Assembly: GCF_025263485.1 (NCBI RefSeq)
Contig: NZ_CP079863.1
Location: 992,001 to 1,056,000, forward strand
Direction: 5' to 3'
From: Mycobacterium sp. SMC-2
Lineage (GTDB): Bacteria > Actinomycetota > Actinomycetes > Mycobacteriales > Mycobacteriaceae
Length of the DNA: 64,000 nucleotides
The stretch's first letter is position 1. Every line of letters starts with the position of its first letter. Shown here in pieces: positions 8,393 through 20,146 of this stretch. Both the position numbers and the translations under genes were made by a program. Below the pieces are notes generated by a model. The model made no database searches. It had not been told where the DNA came from and saw only the letters and a list, made by a program, of their open reading frames with translations.

Positions 8393-9406
8393 ATGTCGGG
8401 CTGGACGCGCGGGCGGCTGTTGGCCGCCCTGAACGCCGCCGGATTGGCTTCTGTCATGAGTTTGGTACTGGTGCTGAGCGCGGCTCCAGCACTGGCGGAT
8501 CCTGACGCGGCCCCGGGCGACCCGGGCGCCGTGGCGGGCCCGCCGGGCCCCCCGGCCCCGCCGCCCGACCCGTTCGCGCCACCGCCCCCGGTGGACCCGC
8601 TGGCGGCTCCGCCGCCCCCGCCGTGGATGCCCCAGGCGCCTCAACCGGCGGCCGCCCCGGCCGCCGGGCAGAACCCCACCCCGTTCACCGGGACGGCCCC
8701 GTTCGGGCCGCCCACGTTCGTCCCGAAAACCGGCTCGACGGTGGGTGTGGGCCAGCCGATCATCATCAACTTCCCGGGTCGCGTCGACGACGCCGGCGCC
8801 GCCATAGATGCCGTGCACGTCTCGTCGGTCCCGCCCGTCCCGGGCAAGTTCTACTGGATGACGCCCACCCAGCTGCGCTGGCGTCCGCTCAGCTTCTGGC
8901 CGGCGCACACCGCGGTGACGGTCGACGCCGGCGGTACCGTGACCAACTTCCGGACCGGGGACACGCTGGTGGCAACCGCCGACGACGCCACCCATCAGTT
9001 GACCGTCACGCGCAACGGGACCGTGGAGAAGACCATCCCGATGTCTATGGGCATGTCGGCCGGCAATCACCAGACCCCCAACGGCACCTATTACGTGCAG
9101 GAGAAGATGCCCTCGGTGGTGATGGATTCCTCCACCTACGGGGTCCCGGTCAACTCGACGTACGGCTACAAGGTGACCGTCACCGACGCCGTCCGCTTCG
9201 ACAACGTCGGCGACTTCGTGCACAGCGCGCCGTGGTCGGTGGATGACCAGGGCAAGCGCGATGTCAGCCACGGCTGCATCAACATCAGCCCGTCCAACGC
9301 GAGGTGGTTCTTCGACAACTTCGGTGCCGGGGATCCGATCATCGTGAAGAACTCCACCGGCGGCGGTTACACCAAGAACGACGGCTCCGCCGACTGGATG
9401 AACTAA
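8393..9406 (+). CDS. L,D-transpeptidase, YkuD family (Rv0192 type)
   Basis: L,D-transpeptidases make 3-3 cross-links in peptidoglycan outside the membrane. The 337-residue protein has a signal peptide (residues 1-34, ending APALA), a long Pro-rich linker (about 36-95), an immunoglobulin-like domain and a YkuD domain from about residue 187. The catalytic motif is [19 protein letters not shown] with Cys295. ATG 8393 is preceded by GGAGG at 8382-8386 with a six-base spacer; the open frame ten residues upstream lacks this. The homologue in M. tuberculosis is usually called LdtMt4. A terminator follows at 9427-9459. Confidence 0.92.
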   Translation: MSGWTRGRLLAALNAAGLASVMSLVLVLSAAPALADPDAAPGDPGAVAGPPGPPAPPPDPFAPPPPVDPLAAPPPPPWMPQAPQPAAAPAAGQNPTPFTGTAPFGPPTFVPKTGSTVGVGQPIIINFPGRVDDAGAAIDAVHVSSVPPVPGKFYWMTPTQLRWRPLSFWPAHTAVTVDAGGTVTNFRTGDTLVATADDATHQLTVTRNGTVEKTIPMSMGMSAGNHQTPNGTYYVQEKMPSVVMDSSTYGVPVNSTYGYKVTVTDAVRFDNVGDFVHSAPWSVDDQGKRDVSHGCINISPSNARWFFDNFGAGDPIIVKNSTGGGYTKNDGSADWMN

Positions 9407-9426
9407 GCCTCAGCCGTCCCCGCAGG

Positions 9427-9459
9427 ATCGCCCGTTCCGAGCCGGAATCGGGCGATTTT
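9427..9459 (+). terminator. Intrinsic terminator after the L,D-transpeptidase gene
   Basis: ATCGCCCGTTCCG (9427-9439), a three-base loop and CGGAATCGGGCGAT (9443-9456) form a 13-bp GC-rich stem with one bulged A, followed at once by T-residues. Such a clear intrinsic terminator is uncommon in mycobacterial DNA. Confidence 0.8.
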
Positions 9460-9490
9460 GCGTTTGCCAGGGCTTTCGCGGGCTGGCAAT

Positions 9491-9510
9491 TATGTATAGC
9501 ATCATACATA
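9491..9510. promoter_or_regulatory. Palindromic operator of the TetR regulator
   Basis: TATGTAT-AGCATC-ATACATA is a perfect inverted repeat with seven-base arms, ending 25 bp before the TetR start. It is AT-rich in a GC-rich genome and overlaps the probable promoter, so it is likely the autoregulatory operator of the downstream TetR-oxidoreductase operon. Confidence 0.75.
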
Positions 9511-9535
9511 CCACCGAGTCCGAGGAGGAGTGGCG

Positions 9536-10119
9536 ATGCGTAGTCCACGCGAGCGGATGGTGATCTCCGCCGCGCTGTTGATCCGGGAGCGCGGGGCGCA
9601 CGCCACCGCGATCTCGGACGTCCTGGAACACAGCGGCGCGCCGCGCGGATCGGCCTACCACTACTTTCCGGGCGGCCGGACTCAACTGCTCTGCGAGGCG
9701 GTGGACTACGCCGGCGAGCACATCGCCGGGATCATCGCCGAGGCCGAGAGCGGGCCTGAGTTGGTGGACACCCTGGTCGACAAGTACCGCCGCCAGTTGC
9801 TCGACACCGACTTCCGCGCGGGCTGCCCCGTGGTCGCGGTCTCGGTGGAAGCCGGCGAGCAAGACGGCGAGCGCATGGCGCCCGTCGTCGAGCGCGCGGC
9901 TTCGGTGTTCGACCGCTGGACCGACCTGATCGCGCAGCGCCTCATCGCCGACGGGATAGAGCGCGGGCGGGCCGCCGAGCTGTCGATGCTGGCCACGACC
10001 GCGCTCGAGGGCGCGATCGTGCTGGCCCGGGTGCGCCGCGACCTGGCCCCCCTTGACGTCGTGCACCGCCAGTTGAGCGACCTGCTGGCGGCCGAGGTGA
10101 CCAGAAAGGACGTCGTGCA

Positions 10120-10123
<4 letters not shown>
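9536..10123 (+). CDS. TetR-family repressor (Rv0196 type)
   Basis: A 195-residue regulator. The N-terminal helix-turn-helix is residues about 10-55 (AALLIRERGAHATAISDVL, then GSAYHYFPGGRTQLLCEAV). The C-terminal part (VVAVSVEAGEQD...) fits the LmrA/YxaF-like TetR C-terminal domain. AGGAGG at 9523-9528 supports ATG 9536; GTG 9530 is two codons upstream. It overlaps the next gene by four bases (ATGA), so both are co-translated, and the palindrome at 9491-9510 is the expected binding site. The ligand is unknown. Confidence 0.9.
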
Positions 10124-12349
<2,226 letters not shown>

Positions 12350-12366
<17 letters not shown>

Positions 12367-14335
12367 CCCGCCGCTGCGGCTCCAGGAACAGCGCATCCTC
12401 CTCGGCGACGCCGAACGCCTCGTAGAAGGCGTCCATGTTGCGGATGACGCCGTTGCAGCGGAACTCCGGCGGGGAGTGCGGATCGGTTGCCAGCCGCCGG
12501 ATCGCCTCCGCCTGACGGGATTTGGTGCGCCACACCTGGGCCCAGCCGTAGAACACGCGCTGCACGCCGGTCAGACCGTCGATGACGGGAGCGGGCTCGC
12601 CGTTCAGCGACAGCTGGTAGGCCAACAGGGCGATCGACAACCCGCCCAGATCGCCAATGTTCTCCCCGACGGTGAACGCGCCGTTGACGTGATGCCCGGC
12701 GTCCAGGCTCCGCGGCGTGTACGCCTCGTACTGCTCGATCAGAGCCTTGGTGCGGGCGCCGAATTCGGCGCGGTCGGCGTCGGTCCACCAGTCCACCAGG
12801 TTGCCGTCGCCGTCGTACTTGGCGCCCTGGTCGTCGAAGCCGTGCCCGATCTCGTGCCCGATCACCGCGCCGATCCCGCCGTAGTTGGCGGCGTCGTCCG
12901 CCTCGGGGTCGAAGAACGGCGGCTGCAAAATGGCCGCCGGGAAGACGATTTCGTTCATCCCCGGGTTGTAGTAGGCGTTGACGGTCTGCGGTGTCATGAA
13001 CCACTCGTCTTTGTCGACCGGGCCGCCCAGCTTGGCCAGCTCACGGTCGTGGTTGACCGCATAGCCGCGCCGGAAGTTGCCGTAGAGGTCGTCACGGTCG
13101 ATCACCACTTTGGAGTAGTCCCGCCACTTCGCGGGGTAGCCGACCTTGGCGACGAATTTGTCCAGCTTGGTCAACGCCCGCTCCCGCGTCTGCGGCGTCA
13201 TCCAGTCCAGCTCGCTGATGGATTGCCGATAGGCCGCCTTCAGGTTGTCCACCAGCGCATCGATGCGGGCCTTGGCGTCCGGCGGGAAATACCGCTGCAC
13301 GTACAGCTTTCCGACGGCATCGCCCATCAGGTGTTCCACCAGCGACACCGCCCGCTTCCAGCGCTCCCGGATCTGCTCGGCCCCGGTCAGCAGCCGGCCG
13401 TAGAAGTCGAAATCCGCGGCCACCAGATCGTCGGTCAGCCAGGACGCGCGGGACCGGATCAGCCGCCAACGGGCCCAATCCTTCCAATCCGCCAGCTCCC
13501 CAGTGGCCCACAGGTCGGCGAACGCGGTGAGGTAATCGGGTTGCCGCACAACGAGTTCCGCGAAGCCTTGCGGTGTGCCGCCCAGCGCGTGCGCCCACCC
13601 GGTCCAGTCGAAGCCCTTGGCCTCGCTCTGCAGGTCCGCGAAGGTGCGCAGGTTGTAGGAGAGTTCGGCGTCGCGGCGCTTGACCACATCCCAGTGCGCG
13701 GCGGCCAGCTCGGCCTCCAGCGCCACGATGCGGGCCGCGGTCTCGGCGTGCGCCTCCGGGGGCCCGCCGTACACCAGGGCGAACATCCGCGCGATGTGCC
13801 CGGGGTAGGCGGCGAGCACCTCGGCGTGCTGCTCGTCGCGGAAGTAAGACTCGTCGGGCAATCCGATGCCGGACTGGGTGACGTGCACCAGGTAACGGGC
13901 CGAGTCCTTGGCGTCGGTGTCGATGTACATCGCGACGCCGCCGCCCACCCCGGTGCGCTGCAGCGCGCCCACCGCCGCCGCCAACGCGTCCGCGTCGGCG
14001 GCGGCGTCGATTCTGGCCAGCTCGTCGAGCAGGGGCTGCAGGCCGCGCCGCTCGATGGCCGCCTCGTCGAGGAAGCTGGCGTAGAGGTCACCGATGCGTT
14101 GCTGGTCGGTGCCGGCGGCGGCGCCGGTCTGGCTGGCCTCGACGATCAGGTCGCGCACCTGCTCTTCGGCGCGGTCGAACAGGTGACGGAACGCGCCGTC
14201 GGTCGCCCGGTCCGCCGGAATGTCGTATTCGGCCAGCCAGCGGCCGTTGACGTGACCGAACAGGTCGTCTTGGGGGCGGGTGTTGGCGTCGACATGGCTC
14301 AGCTCGATGCCCGAGCGAATGGCCTCTACAGTCAC
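12350..14335 (-). CDS. zmp1: Zinc metalloprotease Zmp1 (M13, neprilysin family)
   Basis: Zmp1 is an M13 zinc endopeptidase linked in M. tuberculosis to interference with inflammasome activation and phagosome maturation. This 661-residue homologue has the zinc motif HEIGH at residues 494-498 and the third-ligand region ENIGDLGGLS around residue 557. The M13 N-terminal domain starts at VDANTRPQDDLFGHVNGRW. No signal peptide or membrane anchor is visible, as in the known protein. The start is GTG at 14335, with AAGGA upstream. It is divergent from omamA across 41 bases. Confidence 0.94.
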
Positions 14336-14376
14336 CCCGCCATCCTTCCATCTTCGCCGGGTGCGACGATCGGGCC

Positions 14377-15036
14377 ATGTCCGACGGCGAGCGAACCGAG
14401 CCAGCGACCCCGGAAGAGGAAGACGTCGACGAGCCCGACGAAGCCCTCGACGACGAACCCGAGGCCGCGGGCGGCCCGATATTCTCCCCGTATGGCATCG
14501 CGTCGACGGTGCTCGGTGTGCTGTCGGTGGCGGCGATCGTGTTCGGGTTGTTCCTGTGGTCGGGGCACCGCGCCGACACCGCCGAACGCCGCTACCTCAC
14601 CCGGGTCATGCAAACCGCCGCCGACTGGACGGGTGTGCTGATCAACATGAACAGCGGCAACGTCGACGCCAGCCTGCAACGGCTGCACGACGGGACGGTC
14701 GGTGAACTCAACACCGACTTCGATGCGGCGATGCAGCCCTACAAGCAGGTGGTGGAGAAGCTGCAGTCCAAGAGCGCCGGGCGGATCGACGCGGTGGCCG
14801 TCGAGGCCGTGCGCCGCGACCTGGACACCCAGCCGGAGGGTGCGAGGCCTCCAAGAGAAGTGGTGACCACAAAGCTGCCGCCGTTCGCGAGCCGTATGGA
14901 CTCGGTGATGCTGGTGGCGACCTCGGTCAGCGAGAACGCCGGCGCCAAACCGCAGACGGTGCACTGGAACCTGCGGCTCGACGTGTCCAACGTGGACGGC
15001 AAGCTGATGATCTCGGGTCTGGAGTCGATCCGATGA
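14377..15036 (+). CDS. omamA: Orphan Mce-associated membrane protein OmamA (Rv0199 type)
   Basis: A 219-residue protein with an acidic N-terminus (residues 1-32), one membrane helix (about 43-65, IASTVLGVLSVAAIVFGLF) and an outside domain of the Mce-associated type (YLTRVMQTAADWTGVLINMN, ending NVDGKLMISGLESIR). In M. tuberculosis OmamA stabilises the Mce1 lipid importer, so a role in Mce transport is likely. It is coupled by an ATGA overlap (15033-15036) to the next gene. Confidence 0.82.
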   Translation: MSDGERTEPATPEEEDVDEPDEALDDEPEAAGGPIFSPYGIASTVLGVLSVAAIVFGLFLWSGHRADTAERRYLTRVMQTAADWTGVLINMNSGNVDASLQRLHDGTVGELNTDFDAAMQPYKQVVEKLQSKSAGRIDAVAVEAVRRDLDTQPEGARPPREVVTTKLPPFASRMDSVMLVATSVSENAGAKPQTVHWNLRLDVSNVDGKLMISGLESIR

Positions 15037-15716
15037 GAAACCTCTGGCGCCTGCTCGCGTTCGACATCCTGGCCCCGCTGGCCGCGATCGCGGCGCTGCT
15101 GGCGATCGGGCTGATCCTCGGCTGGCCGCTGTGGTGGGTTTCGGCGTGCTCGGTGCTCGTGCTGCTGATCGTCGAGGGCGTCGGCGTCAATTTCTGGCTG
15201 CTGCGGCGTGATTCGGTCAGCCTCGGCACCGACGACGACGCGCCGGGGCTCCGATTGGCCGTCGTCTTCCTGTGCACGGCCGCGCTGGTGGCCGCGGTGG
15301 TCACCGGCTACACGCATTGGACGCGGTCGGACCGCGAGTTCAAGGACGACTCCCGCGACGTGGTCCGGGTCGCCACGGCGATGGCGGAGGCGATGGCCTC
15401 GTTCACCCCGGGCACCCCGGACAGCTCGATCGACCGGGCCACGGCGCTGATCGTCCCGGAACACGCCGCCGCCTTCAAAGAGCAGTACACGAAGTCCAGC
15501 TCGGAGCTGGCCCAGCACAACGTCACCGCGCAGGCCAACACGCTGGCGGCCGGGGTCGAGGCGCTGGGGCCGTCGGCCGCCAGCGTCGCGGTGATCCTGC
15601 GGGTCACCCAGAACGCGCCGGGCCAACCGGCCAGCCAGTCGGCGCCCGCGCTGCGGGTGGCGCTGACCAAGCACGGCGACGCCTGGCTGGTGTCGGACGT
15701 GCTGCCGATCAGGTGA
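15033..15716 (+). CDS. omamB: Orphan Mce-associated membrane protein OmamB (Rv0200 type)
   Basis: A 227-residue partner of the preceding protein. Three membrane helices are predicted: about 10-28 (ILAPLAAIAALLAIGLIL), 32-52 (WWVSACSVLVLLIVEGVGV) and 73-92 (AVVFLCTAALVAAVVTGY). An external Mce-associated domain follows (FKDDSRDVVRVATAMAEAM, ending KHGDAWLVSDVLPIR). The arrangement and overlap with omamA indicate a two-gene operon. It ends directly against the convergent Rv0201c-type gene. Confidence 0.78.
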   Translation: MRNLWRLLAFDILAPLAAIAALLAIGLILGWPLWWVSACSVLVLLIVEGVGVNFWLLRRDSVSLGTDDDAPGLRLAVVFLCTAALVAAVVTGYTHWTRSDREFKDDSRDVVRVATAMAEAMASFTPGTPDSSIDRATALIVPEHAAAFKEQYTKSSSELAQHNVTAQANTLAAGVEALGPSAASVAVILRVTQNAPGQPASQSAPALRVALTKHGDAWLVSDVLPIR

Positions 15717-16241
15717 TCAGTTGGACTCGGCCGAGCGTGTCGCGTTCACCTTGACGAACCGGTCCGACAACCGGCGCATCCGGATCATCAGCGAGGCCGA
15801 CGGGCTGGTCCTGCCGTCCGCGTAGGCGTCCAGTTCCTCGGCGGAAACCCCGATCCGGGAAGCGAATTCCTGTGGCGCCAGGCCCGATCGGTCGATGAGC
15901 AGCCGCACGTGGCGGGCCACCTCGGCGCGCTCGTTGGCTTCCAGGTGGGTGCGCGCGCGTTCCAGCACCTCCCACAACGCCTTGGAGATGCCGTAGGGGC
16001 GGCTGCCTTCGAGCACCTCTTCGACCTGGCGGGCGGTCCGCCCGTACGGATCGCGCTTCAGGGCGGCGGCGATGCGCTTCCAGGTGGCGATGTCGCCGCC
16101 CTGCAGCGCGGCGCGAATGGCCGACGTCGGCCAGAACTCCACCGGCTGGTCGGGGTCCTGGGCGGGCGCGCCTTCGCGCCTGCCCGGCCCGGCGGCCGGC
16201 CGGTGGGGCGGCGCGGGGCGTCGGTCAGGTGCCAACGTCAC
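15717..16241 (-). CDS. Helix-turn-helix domain protein (Rv0201c type)
   Basis: GTG at 16241 overlaps the mmpL11 stop (GTGA) with GAGGAGG just upstream, so it is translationally coupled to mmpL11. The 174-residue product has a Pro/Arg-rich N-terminus (1-35), a middle segment (EFWPTSAIRAALQGGDIATW, then RDPYGRTARQVEEVLEGSRP) and an XRE-like helix-turn-helix (LLIDRSGLAPQEFASRIGVS, then SPSASLMIRMRRLSDRFVKV). It may be a transcription factor for the local envelope genes; no target is known. The longer open frame upstream lies inside mmpL11 and is not used. Confidence 0.75.
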   Translation of the reverse strand: MTLAPDRRPAPPHRPAAGPGRREGAPAQDPDQPVEFWPTSAIRAALQGGDIATWKRIAAALKRDPYGRTARQVEEVLEGSRPYGISKALWEVLERARTHLEANERAEVARHVRLLIDRSGLAPQEFASRIGVSAEELDAYADGRTSPSASLMIRMRRLSDRFVKVNATRSAESN

Positions 16242-19200
16242 CTCGCCTCCTCCAGCATCGCTACGGCCACCGACAGGCAGCGCTGCCTGATCTCCTCCCA
16301 GTCCGGGCGGGCGTCGGCCCCGGTTCCCTGCTCGTCGTCGAAATCGCAGGGGTCGGGATCCGCGAGTCGTCGGACCAACTGGGTGGCGATCCATTCCCGC
16401 CTGGGCGACTGACAACAGTAGTACCTGTCCATGCCGGCCAGCACCACCGCGGCGGTCTCGGGCTCCAACGTTTCAACCATATCGGCAAAGTCGGCATAGT
16501 CGCGGCGGCTGTTACGGCACATGATGAGGTACCCCTTGAGGCGCAGCGCCTCCGCGCCGGTCGGGACCAGCAGCCGGTCGCCGGTGGGCAGCTGCACGTG
16601 GGTGGTCTCCACCGGGCAGCGGCGTTCGTAGATCGGGTCGGCGGCATCGGTCTCGCTCTGAAGCGCGTCGATGGCCACCGAAAGCCGCCCCCGCCACAAC
16701 GTGACCGGGTGGACGGGCCGGTCCGTCCCGGCGATCGCCTTGGCGATGCCGTTGCGTGTCGTCAGCCCGCCGACCAGTTTCTTGGGTCCCGAGGCGCCGT
16801 TGGTGTGACCGCTGCTGCCGGCCTTCCCGCCGGCGGGACCCGCCCCGACCCCCGCCTTCTCGTCGTCGATGTTGACCTGGTGGGGGATCTGACCGGGGTC
16901 GCGCCCGCGGTCCTGGTCGGCCCCCTGCCTCTGGCTGCCGTTGCGGCCGCAGCCGGTGAAGGCCAGCGGGTCGGTCACGCAAATGGCGTCGGGCGCCAAA
17001 TGCTTGAGTTTGGCCGCCGACTTGAGCACCATCCGCAGGTCGGCGTTGGGCGCGGCCAGCGCCGAGATGTCGTCGGGGATGACCACGACGTCGGCCAGGT
17101 CGACCGCGGGCAGCGGCCGGTCGAAGTCGACCGACGGCAGCATCCGGGACAGCCACGGGGGCAGCCACCAGTTCCACTGGGCGAACATCGCCATCAACGC
17201 GGGCACCAGCACCAGCCGCACCACCGTCGCGTCCACCGCGATCGCCACCGCGCACGCCACGCCGATCTCGGCGACCAGCGGCATGCCGGCGAACGCGAAG
17301 CCGACGAAGACCGCGATCATGATCAGGGCCGCGCTGGTGATGGTGCGGGCGCTGGTGCTCACGCCGTACGCCACGGCGTCGCGGGTGTTCCCGGAGTGCA
17401 GGAAGCGTTCCCGGATGCGGGTCAGCAGGAAGATCTCGTAGTCCATCGACAACCCGAAGGTCATCGCGAGCACGAGCGGGGGGACGGTGCTGTCGATCGA
17501 GCTGATCTGAGCGAACCCGAGATCCTTCAGCCAGCCCCACTGGAACACCATCACCAGGCTGCCGTAGGCGGCCGCGACCGACAGCAAGGTCATCAGCACG
17601 CCCTTGAGCGCCAGGAAGACCGAGTGGACCGAGACGAGCAGCATCACGAACGCGATCAGCGCGACGATGGCCAGCACCAGCGGCTCGGTCTTGGACACCT
17701 GGTCGTCGAAGTCCTTGATCAGCGCGGTCGGGCCGCCGACATCCACGCGCGCGGTGCCCCGGTCGGGCACCTTGGGCAGCTGCGCGCGCATCCAGCCGAC
17801 GGTCCCGCGGGCGCGCATGTCCTCGGGGTCGACGGACAACACCGCGGACAGCAAGGCGCTGCCGTTGTCCTCGGCGAATTGCGGCGGCGCCACCGAGACG
17901 ATGTTGGGGGCCTGCATCATCCGCTGCCGGATCGCGCTGATGGTCTGGCTGTGTTCGGGTGAGGCGGCGCCGCCGTCCGGGAAGGTGATCAGCACCCGGA
18001 TCGGGCCGAGCGCGCCGGGGCCGAGGGCCTCGGCCGCCGCGCCCACCCCGGCGCGGATTTCGTGCGACGAGTCGAACTGGCGCAGCAGGCTGTTGCCCAG
18101 CACCATCGAGGAAGCCGGTGCGGCCATGACGAGCAGGACCAGCGATGCCGCCACCGCCGACATCCACGGCCGCCGCATCACCCACCCGATCCAGCGGTTC
18201 CAGAACCGGGATTGGCCGCACTCGGGCCCGCGCGACCAGTGCAGCAACGCCGACCTCTTGGCGGCCGACCGGCCGAACGTCGCCAGCGCCGCCGGGGTCA
18301 GCGTGGTCGAGGTCAACATCGCGACGGCGACGGCCAGGATGGCGCCGGTCGCCATCGACTTCAGCGCCGGGGTGTTGATCACGTAAATCCCGGTGAGGGA
18401 GGCGACGACCGTCATCCCCGACAACACCACGGCCAGCCCCGAGGTGGCCATCGCGGCGTCGACGGCCTCCCGTGGCTCGCGGCCGCACCGCAGCTCCTCG
18501 CGGAAGCGCATCAAGATGAACAGCGAATAGTCGACGGCCAGCGCGATCCCGAACATGGACACCGTCGAGGTCACGAACACCGACATGGTCGTGTAGGACG
18601 ACAGCAGGTAGACCAGGCCCATGGTGACCACGACGGTGCAGACGCCGAGGGCAAGGGGGATGGCCGCGGCCGCGAGCGAGCCGAACACGGCCAGCAGCAC
18701 GATGAGGATCACCGGCAGGTTCCAGCGCTCGGCGGCGGCGATGTCGTGCTTGGTGTTCTGTGCCGCTGCGGCGGACAGGGCGCCCTGCCCGATCACGTAC
18801 AGCCGCACCCGGCCGTCCGCGGTCTGGCCGGCCTGGTCGCCCTTGACGCCGACCTTTGTGCGCAGCCGTTTGGCGACGTCACTGGTGTTACGGGAATCCA
18901 GCCGCAGCGACAGCACATACGGCCGGTCGGGCTGCGGCGGTCGTTGGGTGGGGTTGGGCACCTCCGCGACGCCGGGGACCTCGGCGACGGTTCGCCTCAA
19001 CTGTGCGACCGCGTCGTTGATGTCGGAATAGCTGGCATCGGGGCGGGGGGCCGCCACCAACGCCAGCGAGGACGACCCCTGGTCGTGGTACAGCTCCTCG
19101 AGCTGGTCGTGCACGAGCAGCGACTGCGAACCCGCCACCTCGAAACCGCCGCCGGTCAGGTTCCCCGACTGCGTCAGGGCCAGATAGACCGCCGGAACCA

Positions 19201-19267
19201 AGGCCAGCAACCAGCCGGTGAAGACCAACCAGCGGTACTTACGCAGGCTGCGGCTGAGGCGCATCAT
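16238..19267 (-). CDS. mmpL11: RND-type lipid transporter MmpL11
   Basis: MmpL11 exports monomeromycolyl diacylglycerol and wax esters and is linked to heme uptake. The 1009-residue protein has two RND repeats, each with a periplasmic loop and a membrane-embedded Asp-Tyr pair for proton relay: GIALAVDYSLFILMRFREEL and GLSMDYEIFLLTRIRERFL. A long cytosolic C-terminal tail (from about residue 740) carries a Gly/Asp-rich linker. I set the start at ATG 19267 (MMRLSRSLRKYRWLVF), as in M. tuberculosis; 57 upstream codons in frame look non-coding. It is coupled to the Rv0201c-type gene downstream. Confidence 0.93.
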   Translation of the reverse strand: MMRLSRSLRKYRWLVFTGWLLALVPAVYLALTQSGNLTGGGFEVAGSQSLLVHDQLEELYHDQGSSSLALVAAPRPDASYSDINDAVAQLRRTVAEVPGVAEVPNPTQRPPQPDRPYVLSLRLDSRNTSDVAKRLRTKVGVKGDQAGQTADGRVRLYVIGQGALSAAAAQNTKHDIAAAERWNLPVILIVLLAVFGSLAAAAIPLALGVCTVVVTMGLVYLLSSYTTMSVFVTSTVSMFGIALAVDYSLFILMRFREELRCGREPREAVDAAMATSGLAVVLSGMTVVASLTGIYVINTPALKSMATGAILAVAVAMLTSTTLTPAALATFGRSAAKRSALLHWSRGPECGQSRFWNRWIGWVMRRPWMSAVAASLVLLVMAAPASSMVLGNSLLRQFDSSHEIRAGVGAAAEALGPGALGPIRVLITFPDGGAASPEHSQTISAIRQRMMQAPNIVSVAPPQFAEDNGSALLSAVLSVDPEDMRARGTVGWMRAQLPKVPDRGTARVDVGGPTALIKDFDDQVSKTEPLVLAIVALIAFVMLLVSVHSVFLALKGVLMTLLSVAAAYGSLVMVFQWGWLKDLGFAQISSIDSTVPPLVLAMTFGLSMDYEIFLLTRIRERFLHSGNTRDAVAYGVSTSARTITSAALIMIAVFVGFAFAGMPLVAEIGVACAVAIAVDATVVRLVLVPALMAMFAQWNWWLPPWLSRMLPSVDFDRPLPAVDLADVVVIPDDISALAAPNADLRMVLKSAAKLKHLAPDAICVTDPLAFTGCGRNGSQRQGADQDRGRDPGQIPHQVNIDDEKAGVGAGPAGGKAGSSGHTNGASGPKKLVGGLTTRNGIAKAIAGTDRPVHPVTLWRGRLSVAIDALQSETDAADPIYERRCPVETTHVQLPTGDRLLVPTGAEALRLKGYLIMCRNSRRDYADFADMVETLEPETAAVVLAGMDRYYCCQSPRREWIATQLVRRLADPDPCDFDDEQGTGADARPDWEEIRQRCLSVAVAMLEEAR

Positions 19268-19597
19268 TAACTGCTGGATCTCTTCACTCCCCGTGTGTCG
19301 CGCAACGCGTGCTGGCGAGAATACCGCAGCAGCCTGTGGATGATGTCGGCTTTCTGGTTCCTGAGCTGCAGCGACGGGGTTGTTGCCCGGACGCTGCCAA
19401 GTCGTTGTGAATCGGTTACCGGCGGGGATTTTCCTCACACGGGCTCATGCGGGCTGGCAGGGGGGATGCCGGCGATGGCAGGATGTCGGATGGCCCGCGG
19501 GGCCCCGGGGAACTCCGCGATCGAAAAGGCCGTCTATTGCAGCGGTTTGCGAGGCGTCGGCGCTGCGCGCGACGTCGCAAACACCTAAGGAGTTTGC
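19268..19597. other. Intergenic region between divergent mmpL11 and the heme-carrier gene (330 bp)
   Basis: I see no credible gene here; open frames on both strands lack coding character and conserved motifs. It must hold the promoters of mmpL11 and the Rv0203-type gene. AGGAG about six bases before ATG 19598 is the ribosome site of the latter. No IdeR-type iron box was recognised by eye. Confidence 0.6.
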
Positions 19598-20146
19598 ATG
19601 ACCAGAGCCACCGTGACCGGGCGCCGCAAGATCGCCGCCGGGCTGATCGCCACCACCGTGCCCTGCGCCGCCCTCGCGGTCCTCGCCGGGCCGGCGGCGA
19701 CGGGCGCCAACGACCCGTGCGCGGCCAGTGAAGTCGCCCGGACGATCGGTTCGGTCTCGAAGTCGATGGGCGATTACCTGGACTCGCATCCGGAGACCAA
19801 TCAGACGATGACCTCGATGCTGCAGCAGCAGGCCGGCCCGCAGTCGATGACCGGGCTGAAGTCCTACTTCGAGGCCAACCCGAAGGTTGCCGGTGACATG
19901 ACGTCGATCGCCCAGCCGCTGACCAATCTGTCGTTGCAGTGCAAGTTGCCGATCTCGCCCGCGCAGGCGATGGGCATGATGCAGCAGGCACAAGGCGCGG
20001 CCGGCGGGCTGCCGGCCCTGCCGGGTAGTGCGGCGGGGGCGCTGCCGCTGGGCACGCCGGCCTCTCCGCCGGCGGCCACCGGGCCCGCCGCACCGGCGCC
20101 GGCCAACCCGCTGTCGGGCCCGCCGCGGGGCAACACCGCCGGTTAG
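19598..20146 (+). CDS. Secreted heme-binding protein (Rv0203 type)
   Basis: Rv0203 is a small secreted heme carrier that passes heme to MmpL3 and MmpL11. This 182-residue homologue has a signal peptide (cleavage near TGA-NDP, residues 36-38), two cysteines that could pair (41 and the one in LQCKLP) and the Tyr60-x3-His64 pair (MGDYLDSHPETN) that matches heme ligands Tyr59 and His63. The third ligand, His89, appears replaced by Tyr90 (LKSYFEANPKV). A C-terminal Pro/Ala-rich tail of about 45 residues is extra relative to the 136-residue M. tuberculosis protein. It sits next to mmpL11, as expected. Confidence 0.85.
   Translation: MTRATVTGRRKIAAGLIATTVPCAALAVLAGPAATGANDPCAASEVARTIGSVSKSMGDYLDSHPETNQTMTSMLQQQAGPQSMTGLKSYFEANPKVAGDMTSIAQPLTNLSLQCKLPISPAQAMGMMQQAQGAAGGLPALPGSAAGALPLGTPASPPAATGPAAPAPANPLSGPPRGNTAG

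Noticed and set aside
18062..19270. 402-codon open frame antisense to mmpL11
   Set aside because: Low-complexity His/Arg/Gly composition typical of reverse-strand shadows; mmpL11 explains the region.
19268..19597. IdeR iron box or small gene upstream of the heme carrier
   Set aside because: No TTAGG-type palindrome was seen, and the short frames lack ribosome sites and conserved motifs.
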